From Kluyveromyces lactis (taxonomy: Eukaryota; Ascomycota; Saccharomycetes; Saccharomycetales; Saccharomycetaceae), in assembly GCF_000002515.2 (NCBI RefSeq), contig NC_006042.1, forward strand, positions 1,054,001 through 1,118,000: a DNA stretch of 64,000 nucleotides, written 5' to 3'. The position numbers were made by a program, and so were the translations under genes. Shown here one piece after another: positions 55,101 through 62,714 of this stretch. The notes beneath the pieces are model-generated. The model was not told the origin of the DNA, ran no database searches, and was given only the letters and a program-made list of their open reading frames with translations. How positions within the stretch are numbered: position 1 is the first letter of the stretch; every line of letters begins with the position of its first letter.

Positions 55101-55412
55101 TCTACCTTTCTCGTAAACGTATTTTATTCTGTTTCGCAATCGTACATCAGTCAGCCTCTCAAAGATCGTGAAGATGTTATATGAATGCTGAAGATTCCAT
55201 ATTTGTGGAATTCCACCTATTAGGACGGATCGATGACTTTGTGAAATCTCCACAGCAGAGCAATAAGTTAGCTGGTGGGAGGTGAATGAGTGCTTGGGGA
55301 TCTCGATCTTTTTCATCGCAGATTCCCCGAGACCTGCATTTTCCCTGATGTATTGTAAGAATCTATCATCATCCAATACAATATCTATTAGAACCTTAAT
55401 TCTTTCGTCCAT
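52143..55412 (-). CDS. SPO71: Spo71, prospore-membrane PH-domain protein
   Basis: Sporulation protein that recruits the lipid-transfer protein Vps13 to the growing prospore membrane. It has 1089 residues (S. cerevisiae 1245) from the first ATG (MDERIKVLIDIVLDDD); the longer frame opens at GTG. An acidic, Asn/Ser-rich segment near 130-220 is followed by the Spo71 core. PH-like domains are visible in the middle (about 345-515, ending near FIFRCDNLLSSSRWLVFLRSS) and near the C-terminus (about 925-1089, LIYHKSRKHSVFNKHFMVLIPGFIMLYH to ERDLWMVKIYDEL). Its stop lies inside the last codons of STE5. Confidence 0.9.
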   Translation of the reverse strand: MDERIKVLIDIVLDDDRFLQYIRENAGLGESAMKKIEIPKHSFTSHQLTYCSAVEISQSHRSVLIGGIPQIWNLQHSYNIFTIFERLTDVRLRNRIKYVYEKGRGKETRFIHWRQYHSADKNKAFDENVKPSKLVTVYDDDDNDEDDGEASLQNGSLNSPSVVQQSPSGLTSDAHRGNDADVMHFEDPLIGHDGESTVNSDLEEQSLEYNEAPTDFSVLDDNETRSLDVRTYTLNKENANQRLIFRHPTRQTFRSFTSRRSSLNSKDPLKILKPIPQPITREEQTRINNSHAHYTPFKAIGKKISAVVPDAHFGSFWEKPSPEHNRITLDSTKIGKIIKMEKMIVMVKQALTARVIPPHFSEDEPVDTRIYERWKEYFVVARGTGNPDAPVRLQLYTSRKIKPIVTKDRKPWHCKIQFDLDKKCLVEFYNSLDKSICIVKQDDLLTQEMRFADNAKTKTATSKKQFSPLKIFIFRCDNLLSSSRWLVFLRSSIGPAAQPCDIDIHIPIVNLSLNVDLPEIIRRKLAKKAAEEEEVMKIFQLENGYRVAQLPILRYLKLVIRETLIQLGYLHEVKKWDASNILMGLCWKHYDRIEWSYGNQTDLLYGTFVLRKSHIFEYRRLKTYPRSIQKPIDNHTDTVKVINEPSPIEGFLSENNIVFSDKNEYKLSHPYFKLSYWFTSNGLFFRTRSVKATPPLPEDDVIDPFGVVLDKARLDDLIETMPRVYEDNPYPLDENGHFAWLNENITTAEFESHDARASRSFLRKISLILKADNCIDLTRCTDIKLLDASGFNIKTMKIWNEANNMVWKNSQTLEATKSSIIELVIGKNVSKLLMAPDPETCQEWLSRLREIAFYWKRRLAADRQLLWDLKIKNLNTFNITELQEKHISAFVPKWMTELSTTNDHIYNVSAHALSRPIIHQGLIYHKSRKHSVFNKHFMVLIPGFIMLYHCFDRSIRGYAKDSTKYRHFLTIPIEKCYLYSGALSEQELLDRDKDFNSINPGSHSLSRVYADGWKSMDEESSRTFVMWFPNKRIMLSSVITPETPDSSKFHVVDKLGVSGKSMIFMCRSRQERDLWMVKIYDELERVKML

Positions 55413-55800
55413 ATGAATGTAAACCACTCTTCTCTAGTGATATTTCTCAAGATATTCAGTAATTCATGCCCTGCTCAATAGTAGTAACCATCAAGTATCG
55501 TAATGAAGAATTCTCTGTTTAAGTTTTTATAAGTTGTGTTTGTGTACCCTTGAAATGAAATTATTCCAAAGATTTAAGCAAAGGTTTTCTTGGGATTTAT
55601 CTCTGTCAGATGAAAGCGACAAATACAACAACTATTTGAGATTTATCCACATAATCTTGGTTGCATGTCATAAAGAGTTGAATTTCATTATGTGTATTTA
55701 CTAACAGTATGTAGGTGATGTGAAGTGGCACATATATGCCGCTTCAGGCAGACCAGAACTAATTTTAAAATATCAAGGTAAGAAACCATTTTGTCATCAG
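55413..55800. other. SPO71 promoter / ECM4 3' flank; inversion breakpoint
   Basis: 388 bp with no recognised element or ORF. In the ancestral order TVP15 would lie next to ARX1, so the second breakpoint of the inferred inversion lies in this interval or at ECM4. Confidence 0.4.
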
Positions 55801-56886
55801 TTATAATGGCAAGATGTTTGGAGAGGGACCTAATGGGGTAATTGATAATGGGTTGATTTTAGTATGGGATCTAGTGTAATGCCATTTGATGTGGTTGAAA
55901 TTGGTAGTTTCTTGGAAAGCTTCGTAGTTCCAATATAAGTTTCTGAGCCACAAATGGATGTAAGGGTACCCCGAGCGAATAGTGTTCAAATTGGTTTTGA
56001 AATGCTGAACGTATACAGGGTCAAATCTTACAATGGTAGGATATAATCTCAAGTCAGCCTCAGTTAATTGATCTCCTAATAGGTATAGTTTCTTTACAAT
56101 TTCCTCCTCAGAAGAATGAGTAGATTTCAAAGTTTCGTACCTTTTCTTTAGTATGCCTTCCACCTTATCCAAATGTTTGAACACATTCAATACTTCCTTC
56201 TCGTAGATGTCCTGTTTCTCAGCAAACCCGGTCTTGTAAACACCATTATTGATGGAGTCGTAGACCCAGGAGTTGATCTCATCGATTTGAGATTCTAATT
56301 CTTTTGGAACCAAATCGATGTCTGGATGAGAATCTGCCACTTCATTGAAAACACCACTGTTGAAAATTCTAATAATCTCAGAACTTTCATTGTTAACTAT
56401 GGTTTGGGTCTTCAAGTCCCATAGAACGGGCACAGTGAATCTGGCTGCATATTCCGGTTCACTCTTGAAGTACAATTCGCTAATTCTTTGGAAATGGTAA
56501 TTGTGATCGATGGTACCGTCAATGCCGTATTTGATAGAGTGATTATCTACATCAGCGCTGACACAGAGATCCTTTTCACATTTGAGACCTGCGGATGGTT
56601 TGTACGATTCCTTTCCATCGGTTTTATTCGATTCATTATATGGTAAAAACCTCCATCCTTTCTCATCCATGTGCCAATGCACAACACTGATACCAATAAC
56701 GGACGTTAATCCCTTCAAGACCCTGGTAATCAAGGTGCGGTGAGCCCAAGGACACGCTAAAGAGACATATAGCCAATATCTTCCCTTTTCAGGCTTGTAG
56801 ATGGGATGGGTGGAAGAAATGGTTTCTCTGAAGGAGGAGACTTGTCTCTTAAATGAACCGTCTTCACTGGCAAACTTCTTCGACAT
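55801..56886 (-). CDS. ECM4: Omega-class glutathione transferase (Ecm4/Gto2)
   Basis: Cytosolic omega-type glutathione transferase with glutaredoxin-like and glutathionyl-hydroquinone reductase activity. It has 361 residues (S. cerevisiae Ecm4 370). GSFKRQVSSFRETIS, KGRYWLYVSLACPWAHRT with catalytic Cys45, and the NNESSEIIRI glutathione-binding block are nearly identical to Ecm4. The C-terminal helical domain includes DQLTEADLRLYPTIVRFDPVYVQHFK. It ends in NILPL, not the peroxisomal SKL of Gto1. A Yap1-type site lies 231 bp upstream. S. cerevisiae ECM4 is elsewhere (YKR076W), so its position here is species-specific. Confidence 0.92.
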   Translation of the reverse strand: MSKKFASEDGSFKRQVSSFRETISSTHPIYKPEKGRYWLYVSLACPWAHRTLITRVLKGLTSVIGISVVHWHMDEKGWRFLPYNESNKTDGKESYKPSAGLKCEKDLCVSADVDNHSIKYGIDGTIDHNYHFQRISELYFKSEPEYAARFTVPVLWDLKTQTIVNNESSEIIRIFNSGVFNEVADSHPDIDLVPKELESQIDEINSWVYDSINNGVYKTGFAEKQDIYEKEVLNVFKHLDKVEGILKKRYETLKSTHSSEEEIVKKLYLLGDQLTEADLRLYPTIVRFDPVYVQHFKTNLNTIRSGYPYIHLWLRNLYWNYEAFQETTNFNHIKWHYTRSHTKINPLSITPLGPSPNILPL

Positions 56887-57444
56887 GATTTATGGCTATT
56901 TGTATATTGCAGGGCAATTGTATATCAATGTTTATAACGAGGTGTATTTGCCCCCACCGTCTGGTGGTAAGGGAAGCGTAACTTATTCTGGAGAAGCATT
57001 CCCTTTTTATATCTAAATTAAGGGAATTCTCCGTTACAAATAATGACAGCAATTTGTCATTATCATGTCAAAAGACAAGGAATTACATAAGGAAAAGTAA
57101 GGTTTGGGAGGTAATTTTACTAATGCATTTAGTCAAGAGCTCACTGTGGTTGAATTGAAATGGCTTGTACATGCTTAATATTTGATTTGGCATTGTAGAA
57201 CGTAGTTTAGTCTTTAGTTTATAAATGTTGATCTGGATTGTGTCTTTCGATTTGCGAATTGCAAATTATTAGTGACCTAAAATCACATTGGCCCTATGAA
57301 TGATTGAATATAAAGTAATAATATTGTTTATGCTAGCATTTACGTATGACACCCCGCTCTTGTGTAAGAAGTCAAGAAGGGCGCGCGCTTCTACCTTTCT
57401 CTAGAAAAGATTTATGTAAAGTAGTCAGAAGTCATTCCACAGCC
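56887..57444. promoter_or_regulatory. ECM4 upstream region with Yap1-type element
   Basis: TTACTAA at 57117-57123 matches the Yap1 response element. This 558 bp also holds the TVP15 3' flank. No ORF is supported; the frame near 57346-57531 overlaps TVP15 and is a shadow. Confidence 0.45.
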
Positions 57445-57867
57445 TTAGACGATATCTTGTTCATCGTCATTAGCAGACAATGCAATGTTAGTTGTCTTGA
57501 AGTAAGTAGGCTCGCCAACATCTGGATTTAGATGCAAAAACAGATGCACCAATGCCATTGGCCACAAAAGGACACCCACAATGATACTGAAGACACCATC
57601 ATATTTCAAAAGTGCGTATAATAAAGTGAATAAGGCTCCCCTGCCTGCATAAGTGTAGTAGAAAGAGGCATACTTATCGAGTAACGGCAATTCCCTGAAT
57701 TCAAGCACACCGAGTAAGATAGATAACCCTAATCCAATCAAACTTCCAACAAAAATGTCCAAAGGTAGGATATTAAAGATCGCTTGGGTCAAAAACAATA
57801 AGGTCAATACAGCAGAGAATCCGATACATGCGAATCTGTAAAGGTTCAAAATTTGTGAGTCTGACAT
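57445..57867 (-). CDS. TVP15: Golgi membrane protein Tvp15
   Basis: Small integral protein of late-Golgi, Tlg2-containing compartments (COPI-associated protein family). The frame from 57891 opens at TTG; the first ATG (MSDSQILNLYRFACIGF) gives 140 residues (S. cerevisiae 143). Four hydrophobic helices are visible, near residues 8-32, 36-56, 72-92 and 95-115. HLNPDVGEPTYFK follows the last helix and a short acidic cytosolic tail ends the protein. It precedes the 14-3-3 gene on the same strand, as YDR100W does BMH2. Confidence 0.9.
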   Translation of the reverse strand: MSDSQILNLYRFACIGFSAVLTLLFLTQAIFNILPLDIFVGSLIGLGLSILLGVLEFRELPLLDKYASFYYTYAGRGALFTLLYALLKYDGVFSIIVGVLLWPMALVHLFLHLNPDVGEPTYFKTTNIALSANDDEQDIV

Positions 57868-59322
57868 GGTTTTAAAAAGTAAATCAATCAAATCTGCTAA
57901 CTGCTCTAGTCACCGCGTCAATTGGTTACTATTTCCCGTTGTATCAGCTCAATCAGATTACGGTATGGCTGTTTCGAAGTTAAGTGTTGGTAATAATGAA
58001 AGAAAATCCCTTTTGTAACTAATTTGACATATTAGTTTTGTCCAAACAAACATATTTTACCTGGGGTTGCATTCTGACAGAATGTGTGTTCAAACGGTCA
58101 CGATATCAGGCTTGAAGTAACGTTACGTACTGCAAAGTGTAGAATGGTTCACTTTATGTATGGAGCTATATATACCGATCTATACTTGTAGTTAGAACGT
58201 TTATTGTATTCCGTGGTTCTGCCAGATGAAGCAGACCTACAGCATCAACTAAAACACAATGCAACTGAGAAAAATCAGGTCACCAAATAAGTGGGATGTG
58301 AAGTACAGCGTACTAGCAGTTTAGCCCTGTTTGTGCAACAACATCCTATAAATAGAGCGATGAAGTATTTTATTTCATTGCTATTACTGTGCTTTGAGTG
58401 AATAAGAAATACCTGGGGAAGCAACAAAATAAGAAAAAAGAGACATTGATACGAGAGGACTGATTGAAGTCAACGAACAATCAATCAACTGTTTGGATGA
58501 TGTTTAAGTTTCCTTTATGAAGGATAAAAGAGAGAATATATATAGACATAAATTAATGTAATGACGGTGAAGGAGGGGAATAAAACTAGAACATTAATCA
58601 ATTAGACAAGCCAGGTGAAAGTGTAGTAGTTAATTAGTATAGTTAAACATTTATTGGTTACTGTTTATTTTTATGGGCAGATTGGATACAAATAGAACAA
58701 AATGGTAGCAACAGCACTAATAATATCGAAGAGTAGTCTGGTGAACAATAATTAAACTGAATTTCTCTCCTACTATCCGCTTCCAAGTTATTTATAAACG
58801 AGATAGTGTAGACATAAAAAAAAAAAGACGATGAGGAAGTGAATTATCTTGAACAAAAAGGAAGAAGAAGTTTCGGGCAGAGTTCTTCACATACCGATGT
58901 GCTATGACAGGGTGTTAAAACTGATTAGAAAAACCGACCTTGAATACAATTCCAGTTGTATTTTTTTGTTTGCATGTGTTCAGTTCTTCGGAGGGCCTTT
59001 GTTGCAAAACTACAATTGGAAAACCCTGAAAAAACTCTTCACTATTGTTCAATGTAGTTACAAAAAAAACAAAGAATAAAATCCACTCCCAATGAAATAT
59101 ATTTTATCATTTCACATATAACATACATATCCCTATGAGGACGTTACATGTAATTGTTAAAGTTTTGTATCGTTTCATGTATTTTCGTAAGTTGCTCGAG
59201 TTGAGTTAAAGTTGGTCAAGTTCGATCGCTGACTATGGACTCAAATATTTTTATAGTTGATAATTAACATAAAATCAAAAAACCTAACCTCACCCACCAG
59301 AAGAAAGACCAGAAAAAGATAA

Positions 59323-59383
59323 AGAGTAATAGTAAGAGTAATAGTAAAAGTAATAGTAATAGTAAAAGTAATAGTAATAGAAT
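59323..59383. repeat. AGTAAT/AGTAAA low-complexity repeat
   Basis: About ten imperfect 6-base units downstream of BMH1. Confidence 0.8.
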
Positions 59384-59567
59384 AATAAAAGGTATAATAT
59401 TATTGCATTTCCACTTTACAAAAGTGCGAGTATTTTAATAATATCTTATAAAAAAAAAGAGAAGAAAGATTATCCAATAGCGTTTACAATTCAAATTTCT
59501 TGATATTCCAGTTACTTTGCTTGGCTTAGTTTTTATTCGAAGTTTATGAGTATGAGCTAATGAGCGC

Positions 59568-59610
59568 TGAGTGTGTGTGTGTTTGCGTGTGTGTGTGTGT
59601 GTGTGGGTGT
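59568..59610. repeat. TG dinucleotide tract
   Basis: TG repeats with a few interruptions (TTTGCG, GGG) about 190-230 bp beyond the BMH1 stop. They resemble a microsatellite; no telomeric unit is present. Confidence 0.8.
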
Positions 59611-59802
59611 ATGAATACGTGAAGGTTGGAGAAAAGAAAAAAAAATGTAAATTTGGTTTCAAATTAGTTTAATATAGTAGTAATTCTAGCTGTTCGAGTT
59701 GCTGTTGAAACTTAGTTCTCAATTTTTTTTGTAAGTTTGTAGTTATTTTTTTTTCTTTGATGGCGGGGCGTAGTGAAGGGGTAATACCGGACGTTAGAGC
59801 AT

Positions 59803-60555
59803 TTAAGCACCTTCAGCAGGTTGGTCTTCTTGACCAGTCTCAGACATATCAGAAGTCCACAAGGTCAAGTTATCTCTCAACAATTGCATGATCAAAGTAC
59901 TGTCCTTGTATGATTCTTCGGATAAGGTATCTAGTTCAGCAATAGCGTCATCGAAGGCTTGCTTAGCCAAATGACAAGCCTTGTCTGGGGAATTTTGAAT
60001 TTCGTAATAGAACACGGAGAAGTTTAAGGCCAAACCCAATCTGATAGGATGAGTTGGTGGCAATTCTGTGGTGGCGATATCGGATGCTTCCTTGTAGGCT
60101 TCCAAAGAGGCTTGAGTAGCACTTTCTCTAACGTCACCGGAAGAGAATTCGGCCAGATAACGGTGGTAGTCACCCTTCATCTTATAGTAGAATACCTTGG
60201 ATTCACCGGTTGTAGCACTTGGAATCAAATGAGTATCTAACACTGACAAGATATCATCACAGATCTTAGTCAATTCGGATTCGATCTTCGAACGGTAAGT
60301 TCTGATCAATTGAACTTGATGTTCAGATTTTTCCTTAGCTTCCTCTTTTTGTTCAATGGAGGAAACGATTCTCCAGGATGCACGACGAGCACCAATAACG
60401 TTCTTGTAAGCAACAGATAACAAGTTTCTTTCTTCAACGGACAATTCTTGACCAGAAGATGCAACATTCTTCATGTTTTCCACCATTTCTTCATAACGTT
60501 CTGCTTGTTCAGCCAATTTGGCTAAATACACTGAATCTTCACGACTTAAAGACAT
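59803..60555 (-). CDS. BMH1: 14-3-3 protein (Bmh1/Bmh2 ortholog)
   Basis: Phosphoserine/threonine-binding dimeric adaptor acting in TOR, Ras/MAPK, carbon and checkpoint signalling. It has 250 residues (S. cerevisiae Bmh1 267). Signature 1 [20 protein letters not shown] lies at about 43-62 and signature 2 [20 protein letters not shown] near 215-235. The phosphopeptide-binding Lys, Arg and Tyr of helices 3 and 5 are kept. The C-terminal tail is short (EDQPAEGA), without the polyglutamine run of the S. cerevisiae proteins. One gene corresponds to both YER177W and YDR099W, as expected before genome duplication. Strong codon bias indicates high expression. ATG start. Confidence 0.97.
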   Translation of the reverse strand: MSLSREDSVYLAKLAEQAERYEEMVENMKNVASSGQELSVEERNLLSVAYKNVIGARRASWRIVSSIEQKEEAKEKSEHQVQLIRTYRSKIESELTKICDDILSVLDTHLIPSATTGESKVFYYKMKGDYHRYLAEFSSGDVRESATQASLEAYKEASDIATTELPPTHPIRLGLALNFSVFYYEIQNSPDKACHLAKQAFDDAIAELDTLSEESYKDSTLIMQLLRDNLTLWTSDMSETGQEDQPAEGA

Positions 60556-62219
60556 TTTTTCTTCGTTTCTTGATAATAATATTCTGTTGCGGTAAGCTTC
60601 TAGTTTAAAAATCGGTTATCCTTTAAAAGTATATCACGAGTCTTTCAGATTTAAATTCAAATTTAATCAAAGACACTTCAAACAGTAGAAATAATTGAAA
60701 CTCTCTTTTGTATTTCTTTCTTTAAAAAGCTGTATTAAATTTGAATTCACCAAAAGTTCAGTAACCAGGTAAATGAATTGTTAGTAATGTATTCGTAAAA
60801 TTAATAGAACGAAGGAGGCAAATGGGGGAAAAAACACCACCAATCTGATTTGTGAGATGCGTTTGATCTTTTTCTTGTCTAGTCTATCAATTGTTATCAA
60901 TTATTCTCCTTCTTCAATTCCTTTTTTTTTTTTCAAAACATGCCACGTACCTTAATTGGAAGAAAAAAATATTATTCTTTCGAGACGAGTGAAACTGGTA
61001 TAGGGAAATATACTTGTCGTTCGTTCCTTGTCTCTCTCTTCTTCTTCTAATCTAATCAATCTCTTTTCCTGTGTTGTTATTCCACTTGTTTCAACCAAAA
61101 CTTCAGGGGCTTTTTATTTATTTATTCAATTTTCAATTTTCAATTTTTTCAAATCAATTTTCCAAACTTTTTTTTTTTAAAATTTCTTGTCTCCTGTACA
61201 GCATTATAGGAAAACGAAACAGGAACCAAAAACAACACGATATCAAAATAGAAGGGAAAGGGAGAAGAAATACTGTACATACACAGATCGATAGAAGGAA
61301 ATAACAGTATCAATGATAAAAGGTAATTGAAGGCACAAAATCACACAAACCCACAAATATGTTTCAATTAAAGAAGAAAAAAATGACCGCAAAAAACATC
61401 AAAGTAAGTAGAGATATAAGTGATATCGAAATTTTCCCCGAAATATAGGACCGATCGATTGAATTATTTTATTTGTACCATTCAGTAACGTACTCTAATA
61501 GCTATAAATCATAGATCCATAGCTTTAGTGTATAGTCACTCGAACGGCTGTCGTTAAAAAAACGACGTAAGGCAGGAAGACAGGTCAAACACATGGATCA
61601 AAACACAAATCGCAAACCACTAGATATGACACCAATTAAGATGGACATAGATAACAAAAATCACACATACAATTCTATTGTAGTTTTCAGCTAGAGTTCT
61701 AATTGAATTCTTCTAGAACAAAATAAAGATATTTAGTCTTTACAGCGTGACAAGAGAGGTTCAGTTTCCAAATAATATTATTCTAATCAAAAATAGAATA
61801 ATATAAAGTGTATATGCTAAATATCGTTCTATTTTATATATATATATATAATTATTATATCATGGGAACAAGAGAGTCAAGAAAAACAAAAAAAAAAGGA
61901 CAAGACTGAAAAAGCATCATCAAGATATGATCAAAACCGAAAGGACTTAAAACCTAAAAGCTGCTAAAAGGTGACTCTAAAAGAAAAGAGGGAAAAACGA
62001 GGAAAAGAAGGAAAAGAGGGAAAAGAAAGCAATCGATTGAAAACGTAAAGCATATGTAATTGGTTTAGTTCAAGAAAATCGGTTTGTTATTATTATTCTT
62101 GCTCTCTTGTTTCTTTGTTTCTTGCTTTACAATTCGAGTGGCAAAAAAATCGAGCTTTCTTCTGAATTCCTGTTTTTGATTGTTTTTCTCGTCTTTTCGC
62201 TCAGCGGAATTGCTTAGAT
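60556..62219. other. BMH1 upstream region (1.66 kb)
   Basis: No gene is supported. The stretch is rich in T and A runs (for example 60928-60940 and 61170-61180) and includes a TA dinucleotide run at 61835-61850. The T runs would block Pol III transcripts longer than about 100 nt, so any RNA gene linked to the 62220 element must be short. Confidence 0.45.
61835..61850. repeat. TA dinucleotide run
   Basis: Eight TA units in intergenic DNA. Confidence 0.8.
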
Positions 62220-62288
62220 AGGGGTGTAGCTCAGCGGGCAACGGTACGAGGAGGCTTGTTTCCTACTGGTGATTTCTGGCTCGCCCCT
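62220..62288 (+). ncRNA. tRNA-like Pol III element of unknown identity
   Basis: Bases 62220-62226 and 62282-62288 form a 7-bp acceptor-like stem (one T-G wobble). T227-A228 and G229-C232 stand where tRNA U8-A9 and the D stem belong, and 62227-62237 fits the tRNA A box. The rest does not fold as a tRNA: the D stem has three pairs, there is no clear anticodon arm, and a T arm is missing. The best B-box candidate (GGCTCGCCCCT, 62278-62288) matches only in part. T runs at 62290-62293 and 62295-62299 could terminate Pol III. It could be a decayed tRNA gene, an ETC-type Pol III site or a novel small RNA. Confidence 0.4.
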
Positions 62289-62331
62289 GTTTTATTTTTG
62301 TGGGAAAGAAGCAGGGGAGGGTAATACCATA

Positions 62332-62359
62332 ATCAGGGTAACATTTATGTTACCCTGAT
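62332..62359. repeat. Perfect 12-bp inverted repeat (hairpin)
   Basis: The arms ATCAGGGTAACA and TGTTACCCTGAT are perfect complements around a TTTA loop. Each arm contains GGGTAA/TTACCC, close to the Reb1 core. The arm sequence ATGTTACCCTGA recurs exactly at 32131-32142 in the PFF1/HEM12 promoter. Confidence 0.85.
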
Positions 62360-62488
62360 ATACTGTATATATATATATGTATGTATGTCTCATCTCACAT
62401 GCCGTTTGTAATCTGCTGATTTTCCACACCCTGTGACTTCGCTGTGATCATCGGTAGTCATTGGAGAATCCAATTCACATCAATATAT

Positions 62489-62604
62489 GGTTGTGTGGCC
62501 GAGCGGTCTAAGGCGCCTGATTCAAGATACCAATCTTAACCAATCTTACAGTTGGGAACACTCAGGTATCGTAAGATGCAAGAGTTCGAATCTCTTCGCA
62601 ACCA
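62489..62604 (+). tRNA. tRNA-Leu(CAA) with intron
   Basis: The 116-bp gene gives an 82-nt mature tRNA after removal of a 34-nt intron (62527-62560). It closely matches S. cerevisiae tRNA-Leu(CAA), which also has an intron. Acceptor GGTTGTG/CGCAACC, A box TGGCCGAGCGG, long variable arm and B box AGTTCGAATCT are present. The anticodon CAA is at 62523-62525. An AGTTGGG stretch in the intron can pair with it, and U32 can pair with intron base -3. TTTTTT follows from 62611. Confidence 0.95.
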
Positions 62605-62714
62605 TTATCTTTTTTGAAAGGTTCCAGAAAAAATTTTTTTTTTGAACGGTTCTCACTGTCAGAATCTTTATTATGATTGTACTTTCTTTACATTCCAATA
62701 TGTCTTATATCGTG

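Larger units (their letters stand above)
57868..59802. other. TVP15 upstream / BMH1 3' intergenic (1.9 kb)
   Basis: No gene is supported; the frame at 58849-59079 opens at TTG and has no recognisable family. Two repeats lie near the BMH1 end: an AGTAAT/AGTAAA tract (59323-59383) and a TG tract near 59568-59610. A TATA-rich, low-complexity character dominates the centre. Confidence 0.5.

Noticed and set aside
59568-59610. Telomere-like TG tract downstream of BMH1
   Set aside because: Irregular TG microsatellite within a gene-rich region; no telomeric unit or subtelomeric gene is near.
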